A DNA stretch of 64,000 nucleotides, taken from positions 62,001-126,000 of the forward strand of contig NZ_SLYB01000001.1 in the NCBI RefSeq assembly GCF_004340985.1. Reading direction: 5' to 3'. A model generated the notes under the pieces. It worked only from the letters and a program-made list of their open reading frames with translations, searched no databases and had not been told where the DNA came from. How positions within the stretch are numbered: the first letter of the stretch is position 1; the number at the start of each line of letters is the position of its first letter. A program made the position numbers and the translations under genes. This stretch comes from Cricetibacter osteomyelitidis. Its GTDB lineage: Bacteria; Pseudomonadota; Gammaproteobacteria; Enterobacterales; Pasteurellaceae. Shown here piece by piece: positions 28,951 through 37,767 of the stretch.

Positions 28951-30222
28951 ATGCAACAATCAACACAACAAACGTCAGAGGAAAATACCTCTTGGCGGTC
29001 AAAACTTAATGCACTCGGTCCGGGTATTCTTATGGCTTCTGCGGCCGTGGGCGGATCGCATATTATCGCCTCCACTCAAGCAGGAGCGATTTACGGATGG
29101 CAATTAGCCATTATTATTATTTTAGCAAACGTTTTTAAATATCCTTTCTTCCGTTTCGGTGCTCAATATACGTTAGATACGGGCAATACATTGCTTGAGG
29201 GTTATCGTCAAAAAGGCTTGATTTATCTATGGGTATTCTTTTTACTTAATGTCTTTGCAACCGTTATCAATACGGCAGCCGTAGGGTTACTGTGTGCGGC
29301 GATTTTGAATTTTATGTTCCCTCAGATTATTCCGGGGATTGCCAGCTTTGCGGTTATTGTAGTTTGTACGGCAATTTTATTATTAGGCCGTTATCGTGTA
29401 TTGGACAATTTATCCAAAATGATTATGATTGCCTTGACGATCACTACTGTGGTGGCAGTAGCTATTGCTCTTAGTCGTACCGGTGTGCAGGGTGTTGCAC
29501 CGACAGATTATGTAGCAGCCAGTCCGTGGAATTTAGGGGCATTGGGTTTTATTGTGGCACTGATGGGATGGATGCCGGCACCGATTGAAATTTCAGCAGT
29601 CAATTCCATGTGGGTAGTCGCAAAACGTCGTCTGACCAAAATATCTTATAATGATGGGATTTTCGATTTTAACGTCGGTTTTATCGGTACGGCAATTTTG
29701 GCTATTGTATTCTTGGCATTAGGAGCGCTAGTGCAATTCGGTTCCGGTGAGCAAGTTGAAATGGTGGGCGGTAAATATATTGCCCAGTTGATTAATATGT
29801 ATGCAAGCACGATTGGCGATTGGGCACGCGGTTTAATTGCCTTTATTGCGTTTATGTGTATGTTTGGTACGACGATTACGGTAATCGACGGTTATTCGCG
29901 TACCAATGTGGAATCGTTACGTTTATTGTTAAATAAAAAAGAAAGCCGTCCAAGTACGCTGAATATTGCTATTTTATTCGCAGCATTATCCGGCTTAGCG
30001 ATTATTTTCTATTTCAAAAATGCCGTAGGGCCGATGTTATACTTTGCGATGATCGCTTCTTTTGTGTCGGCACCGTTATTCGCTTATCTGAATCTTTCAT
30101 TAGTATTGAAAGGCAAGCATAAAGTAAAAGGCGGATTATTATGGTTGTCTTTCCTAGGTTTAATTTATTTAAGCGGATTTACGTTACTATTTATTGCAAA
30201 CCAAGCCGGTTGGCTTAAATGA
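28951..30222 (+). CDS. Nramp-like transporter lacking the canonical DPGN motif
   Basis: 423 residues with about eleven hydrophobic segments, LeuT/Nramp fold. It begins ALGPGILMASAAVGGSH at residues 21-37. The GPG of the Nramp N-terminus is kept, but the metal-binding DPGN of helix 1 is replaced by VGGS. Helix 6 retains the family-like GWMPAPIE at about 206-213. Canonical Nramp/MntH proteins import Mn2+ and Fe2+; with the helix-1 Asp and Asn missing, the substrate may differ (another cation, or something else). It is monocistronic between glmS and the convergent comE. Confidence 0.75.
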   Translation: MQQSTQQTSEENTSWRSKLNALGPGILMASAAVGGSHIIASTQAGAIYGWQLAIIIILANVFKYPFFRFGAQYTLDTGNTLLEGYRQKGLIYLWVFFLLNVFATVINTAAVGLLCAAILNFMFPQIIPGIASFAVIVVCTAILLLGRYRVLDNLSKMIMIALTITTVVAVAIALSRTGVQGVAPTDYVAASPWNLGALGFIVALMGWMPAPIEISAVNSMWVVAKRRLTKISYNDGIFDFNVGFIGTAILAIVFLALGALVQFGSGEQVEMVGGKYIAQLINMYASTIGDWARGLIAFIAFMCMFGTTITVIDGYSRTNVESLRLLLNKKESRPSTLNIAILFAALSGLAIIFYFKNAVGPMLYFAMIASFVSAPLFAYLNLSLVLKGKHKVKGGLLWLSFLGLIYLSGFTLLFIANQAGWLK

Positions 30223-30260
30223 TGTTTATGATAGGGCGTTAAATACGCCCTTTCTCTATT

Positions 30261-31616
30261 TTATTGTTTTTTCAACTTAATTTTTTTCCATTCGTCTAAA
30301 CTTTGTCCCTGCTTGAGAATGTGAGGCGTAACGAAAATGACTAATTCGCGTTTTTGATGTTTTTCGCTCTCAGAACGAAAAGCGTGTTTAATTATCGGAA
30401 TATCGCCTAACAACGGTACTTTATCTTCGTTTTTGGTGATACTGTCATGGAATACACCGCCTAACACGATGGTTTCTCCGTCTTTGGCAAAAACTTGCGT
30501 ATTGATCTCTTGTTTATCAATCGTTGTAAATTGGTTGGTCTGGCTATTAAAAATGGCATTAGGTGAATTTTGGCTAACGATAAGATCTAATAATATACTG
30601 TTATCTTTAGATATATGGGGAGTGACTTCTAATCCTAAAACCGCTTCGCGAAATTCCACAGACTGCGTTTCATTTTTGTTGTTATTGATCACATAAGGAA
30701 TTTCCGTACCTTGTTTGATGCTGGCACTTTTCTTATTGGTGGTCAGTAATCTTGGGCTGGCGATAATTTCCACATTATTTTCCCGCTCAAGTGCGGTGAG
30801 TTCCAGATCTAATAATCGACCGTTAATTTTCGCTACTTGTAATGCCACGGAAGCAGCAGATGATGTTGGGAAATTCACATTTAATTGATTGGTGACATCA
30901 AAACCGTTGGCTTCTAAGCTGCCGGATACGCGATGCGATATACCGGTTTGATTGAAAATTCCCCAACGCACGCCCAATTCTTTCAAACTTTCATCGCTAA
31001 TAGTGACGATACGGGCCTCAATAGCAATTTGTTCAATGGGTTTATCCATTTCACCCACTAATTTTTTAATTTGTTTAACATGTTCGCTTTCATCCCGAAT
31101 AATTAACAAGTTACTTCGATCATCAAAACTGATACTTCCTTGAAGAGAAAGCAATGAACCGTTACCCGTAGTTAAAGATTTCATGACTTCCGAAGCTTTG
31201 GCAAATTGTAATTTTATGGATGTTGTAATGATTTTGGACTCAAGTGCGGTTAAATTATTAGGAATTTCCGCCATATTAGGTAGGTTCATTGGTTGGGCAA
31301 AACGTTCTTCTTTGGACGGATTATGTAAATAATAAATGCCGTTATCTTGTTCTAAACTAAGGTTTTTAATGCGGGCAACGGCACGGATCAAGCGGTCGAA
31401 ATCCGTATTATCCAGTTGGAGAGAAACAGTACCTTGCAGATCATCATCCACAATCAAATCAATACCTTGCTCCAAAGCGATCTGTTGTAAGCTTGCTACA
31501 ATCGGTGCTTGTTGTAATCGAACGGAGAAAATCGTTTCGTTATTTGCCCAAGCAATATTATAAAAAAATGCCAAAATAAGACCGCACTTTGTTAAAAAAT
31601 AAAAGACAGCTTTCAT
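30261..31616 (-). CDS. comE: Competence secretin ComE (PilQ family)
   Basis: Outer-membrane secretin through which the type IV pseudopilus works and DNA enters during transformation. 451 residues: signal peptide about 1-25 (a USS at 31581-31589 encodes part of it), an STN-like domain (IVASLQQIALEQGIDLIVDDD), a secretin N-domain (KLQFAKASEVMKSL), then the C-terminal secretin domain with IIASPRLLTTNKKSASIKQGTEIPY in parts and the end motif VPLLGDIPIIKHAFR. It is the last gene of the run comA-E; I do not find comF after it, where the convergent Nramp gene ends 38 bp away. Confidence 0.93.
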   Translation of the reverse strand: MKAVFYFLTKCGLILAFFYNIAWANNETIFSVRLQQAPIVASLQQIALEQGIDLIVDDDLQGTVSLQLDNTDFDRLIRAVARIKNLSLEQDNGIYYLHNPSKEERFAQPMNLPNMAEIPNNLTALESKIITTSIKLQFAKASEVMKSLTTGNGSLLSLQGSISFDDRSNLLIIRDESEHVKQIKKLVGEMDKPIEQIAIEARIVTISDESLKELGVRWGIFNQTGISHRVSGSLEANGFDVTNQLNVNFPTSSAASVALQVAKINGRLLDLELTALERENNVEIIASPRLLTTNKKSASIKQGTEIPYVINNNKNETQSVEFREAVLGLEVTPHISKDNSILLDLIVSQNSPNAIFNSQTNQFTTIDKQEINTQVFAKDGETIVLGGVFHDSITKNEDKVPLLGDIPIIKHAFRSESEKHQKRELVIFVTPHILKQGQSLDEWKKIKLKKQ

Positions 31617-31625
31617 TATTTTTCC

Positions 31626-32015
31626 TTAAAATTTAATCACTTTAATATTCGGATTGGTGCAGTTTGGAGAATGTTGCCAATCTGCCAAACGAATTTCTTT
31701 TTTACCGATAGATAAAATTTGAAGCTTTTCTGTCGCAATAAAATCCGACTCTCCGGCGAAAAAAATGTGCGAATCCGCTTCAAAAAGAATCGATCGTTTA
31801 TTTTTTTGTAAAATTACACCGCGGATCTGTAATTTTTTGATTGAATGATTTTCTGCAATGACGGAATGAACGGGCTGACATGATGGTGTGATTATTTGTT
31901 CCTCTGTCATATTGTTACTATTCATTTGAGTACGCTGAGATTGATTAAAGGGATCTTTTGCCGTTGAAATGTGGCTGATCACCATAAGAAATATAAAAAT
32001 AATTCGATAATTCAT
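31626..32015 (-). CDS. comD: Competence protein ComD (PilP-like)
   Basis: 129 residues with a signal peptide or anchor (about 1-19, ending ISTA). The mature part is short and beta-rich: LQIRGVILQKNKRSILFEADSHIFFAGESD. By position and size it corresponds to PilP, the lipoprotein linking the inner-membrane platform to the secretin, though I see no lipobox Cys. It starts immediately after the comC stop and ends 9 bp before comE. The identity comes mainly from operon position; sequence conservation in this family is low. Confidence 0.82.
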   Translation of the reverse strand: MNYRIIFIFLMVISHISTAKDPFNQSQRTQMNSNNMTEEQIITPSCQPVHSVIAENHSIKKLQIRGVILQKNKRSILFEADSHIFFAGESDFIATEKLQILSIGKKEIRLADWQHSPNCTNPNIKVIKF

Positions 32016-32561
32016 TTAGTTAAATTCCGCTAAAGTGAGTTGAAAAGATAAATGACAAGCAATAAAACCTTGTTCGGTTTTATCGATGTGCAGCCCCGTT
32101 ATATTTAAATGAGGAAATAAACGTAAAAGTGCGGTCAAAAATTGATGAAAATCAGCAAATCTTCCTTTAAGTTTTAAATCCAGTGAAGGGACGGTAAAAA
32201 ATAACCACTGGCTTTGTTCCGCCTGCAAATTATGTTTATGAAGCAATAATTGAATTTGCTTATTGATCGGAACTAAAACCGAAGCGGTTTCTGCCGTCAG
32301 AGCTGTATTGTCGGCTTTTTGTTTAAGCGTTTGGAATATTTTTTGTTGATGCTGTAAATTCCCCTCAATTTGTTGTCGCTCAATGTTTAAACGTTCATGT
32401 AATACATATTGCTGGTAGAGTTGAAACAGTGGAATTATGCTAAGTAGTATCACAATGAATATTAAACTTAACCACTGATTGAGTGGCGTAAGTTGTAGCC
32501 ATTTTGCGAAGAAATGGTGGGGATTTTTTGCGTAACGATAAGGAATTAACGGCATTTTCAT
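32016..32561 (-). CDS. comC: Competence protein ComC (PilO-like)
   Basis: 181 residues with one membrane helix (about 31-49, LSLIFIVILLSIIPLFQLY), then a coiled coil rich in Gln and a ferredoxin-like periplasmic domain (LDLKLKGRFADFHQFLTALLRLFPHLNI in parts). This is the PilO layout: it forms the inner-membrane alignment complex with PilN. The start ATG overlaps the comB stop in ATGA. A USS at about 32126 lies in the FLTALLR codons. Confidence 0.86.
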   Translation of the reverse strand: MKMPLIPYRYAKNPHHFFAKWLQLTPLNQWLSLIFIVILLSIIPLFQLYQQYVLHERLNIERQQIEGNLQHQQKIFQTLKQKADNTALTAETASVLVPINKQIQLLLHKHNLQAEQSQWLFFTVPSLDLKLKGRFADFHQFLTALLRLFPHLNITGLHIDKTEQGFIACHLSFQLTLAEFN

Positions 32562-33109
32562 TGTGAATTTTCTATCGGAGAGAGAGTAAGGATAAAATCA
32601 AATAACAATTCGCCTGTTTGTTGCGACTCAAACTGCGATAACTTTGCATCGGTAATCATAGCGTGATTTTTTAGAAAATGATGAACCTGTTCAAATTCTG
32701 TTTGTGATTTTGCCCACCCTTTTAGTGTCACTTTCATTTTTTGTTGTGCTAACGGCTCAACAATACAGAGATCAAGTTCTCCTTGTTCTAGCGGAATATG
32801 AGTCAGTAAATCTAGTATTTCCATAATATGCGGATTTTGTGCCGACAGACGTTGTTCTTGTTGCTTGTAATCTTTTTGTAATTGTTTGATTTCTCGAACA
32901 GTGTTTGTCAGATTAAGTCTGAGTTGCTCCAAGTGCTGTTGTTGTCGTTGGATATGTCCGTTTAATCGATTTGAAAAGTATCGATAACCGTTCCATGTTA
33001 CAAGTAATATCAAGAGTAAGAGTGCGATATTACGGTATAACGTATAACATTGTCGGGCATAACGCCTTTCCCGCCAAGGCAATAAATTAATGCAAGACTT
33101 GAGCGTCAT
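32558..33109 (-). CDS. comB: Competence protein ComB (PilN-like)
   Basis: 183 residues from ATG 33109, chosen because GGAG lies about 6 bases before it and because PilN proteins carry INLLPWR within the first 15 residues (here CINLLPWRERR). The longer frame from 33145 would overlap comA more. One membrane helix at about 28-44 is followed by a coiled coil and a PilN-type domain. Partner of ComA on the cytoplasmic side through the NLLPWR tail and of ComC in the membrane. The start overlaps the comA end by 23 bp. Confidence 0.88.
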   Translation of the reverse strand: MTLKSCINLLPWRERRYARQCYTLYRNIALLLLILLVTWNGYRYFSNRLNGHIQRQQQHLEQLRLNLTNTVREIKQLQKDYKQQEQRLSAQNPHIMEILDLLTHIPLEQGELDLCIVEPLAQQKMKVTLKGWAKSQTEFEQVHHFLKNHAMITDAKLSQFESQQTGELLFDFILTLSPIENSQ

Positions 33110-34028
33110 GTTTTTCTCCGTAATGATTCGGGTTATCTGATTCATCTGCCAATGTCAGTTCGATTTCAATAGGTTTAATAGTAATTTCCAGATCATTAAG
33201 CAGTTTTTGTCCTTCTCCCCATAATGCACAACCAAATGCGATAAATGGCACACTCATAAGTTGATAATCCATAAAATCGGGTTTTATGATATGACGGAAA
33301 TTATCGCAATTCATTGCAATACAATGCTCCGGTTCATCACCATAACGTGCAACGAATTTATTTTTTAATTCAATCAAATCACCAATTTCTGCCTGTTGCA
33401 TAACTTGCAGTTGACCGTATCGTTCGCGGATCAAAATAAATCCGCTATGATCCAAATAAATCCAAAGGGTGTTGGTATTTTTTCGTTCGGGGGCAATAAT
33501 ATCTATGCAGCGTAATAAACAATAAGCGGAATGATCAAGCACTTCGATACGAAGCGGTTGCAGGCTTTCTATATAGTCTTCGGCTGTCTTTTTATGTACT
33601 GCAAAAATGTCTAATTGAGACGATGGTTCGTTTTGTTGTCCCAAGGGGGTTTTACGATAATCAAAATGTACATCATCGATGGGAAAGGGAATTTCTCTTT
33701 CTAGGGTAAATTCACAGAAACGTTCGCACTCAAGTGCGGTAGGATTTCCGGCTAAAATAACACTTTTCGACCAAATAAGATGTGGCGGTAAAGCGGAAAT
33801 ATAACTAAACTCATATAAATTGTTTACTTGTCCGGAAGTTATTCCGTCAGCCCTTAAGGTTTCTTTTAAAACAATATTCGGGATCTTATGTACTTTCTTT
33901 TCCGGTATGGTCACAGAACAAATTTTTTCCGTTTTGGTTAACCATGCCAGTTCAAATTTTTTACCGTTTTTCCAAATACCTACCGGCACTTTGAATTTGC
34001 TTGATTTTTGCGTAATACGAAATTCCAT
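33087..34028 (-). CDS. comA: Competence protein ComA (PilM-like)
   Basis: Cytoplasmic actin-fold protein that docks on the ComB N-terminus in the type IV pilus/competence platform. I chose ATG 34028 (MEFRITQKSS) with AAGGA about 8 bases upstream rather than 34070, giving 313 residues. The PilM resemblance is modest: FTLEREIPFPIDDVHFDYR and the nucleotide-fold segment WIYLDHSGFILI. A USS lies at about 33730. It is first gene of comA-E and divergent from mrcA, the same arrangement as in H. influenzae. A CRP-S-like site lies at 34077-34098. Confidence 0.88.
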   Translation of the reverse strand: MEFRITQKSSKFKVPVGIWKNGKKFELAWLTKTEKICSVTIPEKKVHKIPNIVLKETLRADGITSGQVNNLYEFSYISALPPHLIWSKSVILAGNPTALECERFCEFTLEREIPFPIDDVHFDYRKTPLGQQNEPSSQLDIFAVHKKTAEDYIESLQPLRIEVLDHSAYCLLRCIDIIAPERKNTNTLWIYLDHSGFILIRERYGQLQVMQQAEIGDLIELKNKFVARYGDEPEHCIAMNCDNFRHIIKPDFMDYQLMSVPFIAFGCALWGEGQKLLNDLEITIKPIEIELTLADESDNPNHYGEKHDAQVLH

Positions 34029-34076
34029 AATTTTTTCCTTTTGTATTAGGATGAAGGTTGGGTACAACAAACGAAA

Positions 34077-34098
34077 AGATGCGAATTACATCATTTAC
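34077..34098 (-). promoter_or_regulatory. CRP-S-like competence regulatory site upstream of comA
   Basis: The 22-bp site has a perfect left core TGCGA (34080-34084), six bases, then TCATT (34091-34095), of which T and C match the TCGCA right core. CRP-S sites in Pasteurellaceae need Sxy (TfoX) as well as CRP and control the com operon, so position about 50-70 bp before comA is right. The match is 7 of 10 core bases; a regulatory site is inferred. The mrcA start is 68 bp on the other side. Confidence 0.5.
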
Positions 34099-34165
34099 AG
34101 GTATAATTGTCAGCTGCCCCTTGAGGAAATGCACGAAAAAGCAAGATTTTTAAGAGAAATTTGGA

Positions 34166-36769
34166 ATGAAGATCACAAAATTAATTCTAAGTACGCTATT
34201 AACGGTGGTTATTTTAGGTCTGATTGTCGCCGGTGTTGGATATTTTTACATTAAATCGGATCTACCCAGTGTTGATTTATTAAAAGATGTGGAATTGCAG
34301 CAACCGATGCAAATTTATACCGCTGATGGAAAACTAATTGGTGAAGTGGGAGAACAACGCCGTATTCCGATGAAATTAGTGGATATCCCGCAGCCGTTAA
34401 TTGATGCGGTGCTCGCTACGGAAGACAGCCGTTTTTACGGTCATCATGGCGTAGATCCTGTCGGTATTGCTCGTGCGGTGATGGTAGCATTGAAAAATCA
34501 AGGTGCATCACAAGGGGCAAGTACTATAACCCAACAATTGGCTCGTAACTTCTTTTTAACGCCGGAAAAAAATATTATGCGTAAAATTAAAGAAGTGGTA
34601 CTGGCCATTGAAATTGAAAATACGCTGACTAAACCGGAAATTTTAGAGCTTTACTTAAATAAAATTTATTTAGGCTATCGTTCTTACGGTGTAGCTTCTG
34701 CGGCAAAAACTTATTTTGGTAAAGATCTGAAAGACTTAACCTTATCGGAAATGGCATTGATTGCAGGCTTGCCAAAAGCACCGTCTACCATGAATCCGTT
34801 GTATTCTCCAAAACGCGCGGAAGAACGTCGTAATGTGGTATTGGGTCGTATGTTAGACGAGCAAAAAATTACTAAAGCGCAATATGATGCAGCCATTAAA
34901 GAGCCTATTGTTGCCTCTTATCACGGTGCTCAGTTGGATTTCCGTGCGGATTATGTGACGGAAATGGTGCGTCAGGAAATGATCAAACGTTTTGGGGAAG
35001 AAAATTCTTATACCAAGGGGTATCGTGTTTATACCACGGTGCTTTCCAAAGATCAGGCGGAAGCACAAAAAGCCTTGCGGACCAATTTGATTAACTATGA
35101 TATGCGTCACGGTTATCGCGGCGGTGCACCTTTATGGAAAGATAAAGAAGAGCCTTGGGATGAAGATCGTATTATCGGTTTCTTGAAAAAACTGCCGGCA
35201 TCTGATCCGTTTATTCCTGCGGCAGTATTGTCTGTCAGTAAAGGGGCGGCTCAATTATTATTGGCGAATGGTGATAAAATGGATTTAGGTAGCTCGGCAA
35301 TGCGTTGGACGGGGCGAAACAATCCGGTCAAAGCTGGCGAACAGATTTGGATCCGCAAACGCGATGACGGGGAATGGGTTTTAGGTCAGATTCCGGCAGT
35401 AAATTCGGCTTTAGTGTCGTTAAACAGTGATAACGGGGCGATTGAAGCCGTTGTGGGAGGATTTAGTTTTGAGCAAAGTAAATTTAACCGAGCAACACAA
35501 TCTATGGTGCAAGTGGGTTCATCCATTAAACCGTTTATTTATGCGGCAGCCTTAGAAAGAGGATTAACTTTATCCAGTGTGTTGCAAGATGCACCGATTG
35601 TGATTAATAAACCGGGGCAAAAACAATGGGCTCCTAAAAACTCACCGAACCGTTATGATGGTCCGATGCGTTTGCGTGTGGGATTAGGGCAATCTAAAAA
35701 TATGATTGCCATCCGAGCGTTGCAAACTGCCGGTATTGATTTTGTCGCGGAATATTTACAACGTTTCGGCTTTAAACGTGATCAATATTTTGCCAGTGAA
35801 GCATTGGCTTTAGGGGCAGCTTCTTTTACCCCGTTAGAAATGGCTCGTGCTTATGCAGTGTTTGACAACGGCGGTTTCTTAATCGATCCTTATTTAATTG
35901 AAAAAATTGAAGATAATAGCGGTAAAGAACTGTTTGTGGCAAACCCGAAAATCGCTTGTTTTACCTGTGATGACATTCCGTCCATTTATGGTAAAACCGA
36001 ATTATTGGATGCTTATAAATTAAATAATCAAACCGATGAAGCTGTCGTATCCGATGTGCAAAAAACCGATGACAGCACTAATGGTGAAGAAGTGGAAGAT
36101 GTGGAAGGCATTGTGCCGGATATTCCTGAATTGCAACAAAGTGCGGTGGTTTTAACGGAAAATTCACCGGAATTAATGGCCGAATCGAAAACGGCATCAT
36201 CACAGGTGCAATATGCGCCGCGTGTGTTAAGTCCTGAAATTGCGTTTTTGATTCGCGATGCTTTAACCACGGCGGTTTATGGTGAAAAAGGTCAAGGCTG
36301 GAAAGGCACCAGCTGGCGTATGAGCAAGGAATTTAGCCGTAAAGATATCGGAGGTAAAACCGGTACCACCAATAACTCTAAAGTGGCGTGGTATGTGGGC
36401 TTCGGGGCAAACTTAACTACGGCAGTGTATGTGGGTTTTGATGATAACAAGAAAGTATTAGGCCGTGGCGAAGCCGGTGCAAGCACAGCAATGCCGGCGT
36501 GGATTTCTTATATGAAAGCGGTGTTGTCGGAGATTGATGAACGCCAATCCCCGTTACCGCCAAATATCATTGAAAAGCGCATTGATATGAGCTCCGGTAT
36601 GTTGGCTAACGGTGGCGGTAAAATGGAATACTTTATTAAAGGTACTGAACCGACTAAAGTTTATACGCCGCCGGATCGCGGTTATAAAGTGATTCTGCCA
36701 GGCTCATCGGAATACGATCCAAGTGCACCGCAGGGAACCGGCAGCGCGAAAAGCGAAGAATTATTCTGA
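34166..36769 (+). CDS. mrcA: Penicillin-binding protein 1A
   Basis: Bifunctional glycosyltransferase/transpeptidase polymerising and cross-linking murein. 867 residues. N-terminal membrane anchor about 5-27; GT51 domain with EDSRFYGHHGVD and QGASTITQQLARNFFL; an OB-like insert; transpeptidase domain with the serine motif SSIKP (Ser at about 451), SKN and KTGTT at about 730. An acidic low-complexity insert at about 620-690 contains a USS. Divergent from the com operon as ponA is in H. influenzae. GGA lies immediately before ATG 34166, with GAGAA further upstream. Confidence 0.97.
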   Translation: MKITKLILSTLLTVVILGLIVAGVGYFYIKSDLPSVDLLKDVELQQPMQIYTADGKLIGEVGEQRRIPMKLVDIPQPLIDAVLATEDSRFYGHHGVDPVGIARAVMVALKNQGASQGASTITQQLARNFFLTPEKNIMRKIKEVVLAIEIENTLTKPEILELYLNKIYLGYRSYGVASAAKTYFGKDLKDLTLSEMALIAGLPKAPSTMNPLYSPKRAEERRNVVLGRMLDEQKITKAQYDAAIKEPIVASYHGAQLDFRADYVTEMVRQEMIKRFGEENSYTKGYRVYTTVLSKDQAEAQKALRTNLINYDMRHGYRGGAPLWKDKEEPWDEDRIIGFLKKLPASDPFIPAAVLSVSKGAAQLLLANGDKMDLGSSAMRWTGRNNPVKAGEQIWIRKRDDGEWVLGQIPAVNSALVSLNSDNGAIEAVVGGFSFEQSKFNRATQSMVQVGSSIKPFIYAAALERGLTLSSVLQDAPIVINKPGQKQWAPKNSPNRYDGPMRLRVGLGQSKNMIAIRALQTAGIDFVAEYLQRFGFKRDQYFASEALALGAASFTPLEMARAYAVFDNGGFLIDPYLIEKIEDNSGKELFVANPKIACFTCDDIPSIYGKTELLDAYKLNNQTDEAVVSDVQKTDDSTNGEEVEDVEGIVPDIPELQQSAVVLTENSPELMAESKTASSQVQYAPRVLSPEIAFLIRDALTTAVYGEKGQGWKGTSWRMSKEFSRKDIGGKTGTTNNSKVAWYVGFGANLTTAVYVGFDDNKKVLGRGEAGASTAMPAWISYMKAVLSEIDERQSPLPPNIIEKRIDMSSGMLANGGGKMEYFIKGTEPTKVYTPPDRGYKVILPGSSEYDPSAPQGTGSAKSEELF

Positions 36770-36775
36770 TTTATT

Positions 36776-36806
36776 ACCGCACTTTTCATAAAGTGCGGTT
36801 ATTTTT
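36776..36806 (+). terminator. mrcA terminator built from an inverted USS pair
   Basis: ACCGCACTTT (36776-36785) pairs with AAAGTGCGGT (36790-36799), a 10-bp stem with a TCAT loop, followed by TATTTTTCC. It begins 7 bases after the mrcA stop and ends just before the rlmJ ribosome site. Confidence 0.88.
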
Positions 36807-36827
36807 CCAAAAATTATAGGATACAGT

Positions 36828-37673
36828 ATGTTAAGTTACCGTCACAGCTTTCATGCCGGCAATCATGCCGATGTGTTGAAGCATATTACATTAATGCTGA
36901 TTATTGAAAGTTTGCAGCAAAAAGACAAAGGTTTTTATTATTTAGATACGCACGCCGGTGTGGGGCGTTATCGTTTGTTTGGGCAAGAAGCAGAGAAAAC
37001 CGCTGAATTTGAAGAAGGCATTGCCCGATTATGGAATCGTAATGACCTGCCCGCAGAAGTGCAGCGCTATGTGGATATGATCAAAAAACTTAATTACGGC
37101 GGCAAAGAATTACGTTACTATGCGGGCTCACCGCTGATTGCGGCACAAATGCTACGTCTGCAAGACCGTGCATTATTAACGGAATTACATCCGGCGGATT
37201 ACCCGATGTTACGCAATAATTTTAAAGAATTTGAGAATGTGGTGACTAAACGGGATAACGGTTTCCAACAACTCAAAGCCACCCTGCCGCCGAAAGAACG
37301 CCGCGGTTTGGTACTGATTGACCCGCCCTATGAATTAAAAGAAGACTATGATTTAGTGGTTAATGCCATTGAAGAAGGTTACAAACGCTTTGCCACAGGT
37401 GTATATGCTATTTGGTATCCTGTGGTGATGCGTCAGCAAATCAAACGCACTATTCGTGGTCTGGAAGCCACCGGTATCCGTAAAATTCTGCAAATTGAGC
37501 TCGCAGTGCGACCGGATTCCGATCAACGGGGGATGACCGCAAGCGGTATGATTGTGATTAATCCGCCGTGGCAGCTGGAAAACCAAATGAAACAAATTTT
37601 GCCGTATTTAACTAATGCTTTGGTGCCGGAAGGTACGGGCGGTTGGACGGTGAAATGGATCACGCCTGAATAG
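36828..37673 (+). CDS. rlmJ: 23S rRNA (adenine(2030)-N6)-methyltransferase
   Basis: SAM-dependent m6A methyltransferase for A2030 of 23S rRNA. 281 residues. N-terminal MLSYRHSFHAGNHADVLKH is the RlmJ signature; YLDTHAGVGRY forms the SAM site; the catalytic motif DPPYE begins at Asp164, the same number as in E. coli. A homologue next to ponA and com in Haemophilus has been linked with DNA processing in competence (older name comJ/yhiR), but the rRNA role is better supported. Confidence 0.95.
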   Translation: MLSYRHSFHAGNHADVLKHITLMLIIESLQQKDKGFYYLDTHAGVGRYRLFGQEAEKTAEFEEGIARLWNRNDLPAEVQRYVDMIKKLNYGGKELRYYAGSPLIAAQMLRLQDRALLTELHPADYPMLRNNFKEFENVVTKRDNGFQQLKATLPPKERRGLVLIDPPYELKEDYDLVVNAIEEGYKRFATGVYAIWYPVVMRQQIKRTIRGLEATGIRKILQIELAVRPDSDQRGMTASGMIVINPPWQLENQMKQILPYLTNALVPEGTGGWTVKWITPE

Positions 37674-37707
37674 GTGGCACCAATCAAAACAATCTAATTT
37701 ATTTGTT

Positions 37708-37742
37708 TGCCTTATTGCAGAATTTCCCCCACAATAAGGCAG
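37708..37742 (+). terminator. Hairpin after rlmJ
   Basis: GCCTTATT at about 37709 pairs with AATAAGGC at about 37734, loop about 17 bases. Only a weak T-rich tail (TTCTTA) follows. It may end rlmJ transcription before the gor promoter. Confidence 0.45.
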
Positions 37743-37767
37743 ACTTCTTATAAAAAAGGATACAAAA

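Noticed and set aside
33820-34254. 144-residue ORF on the + strand across comA start
   Set aside because: It is antisense to comA and runs into mrcA; no family resemblance and it lacks a ribosome site.
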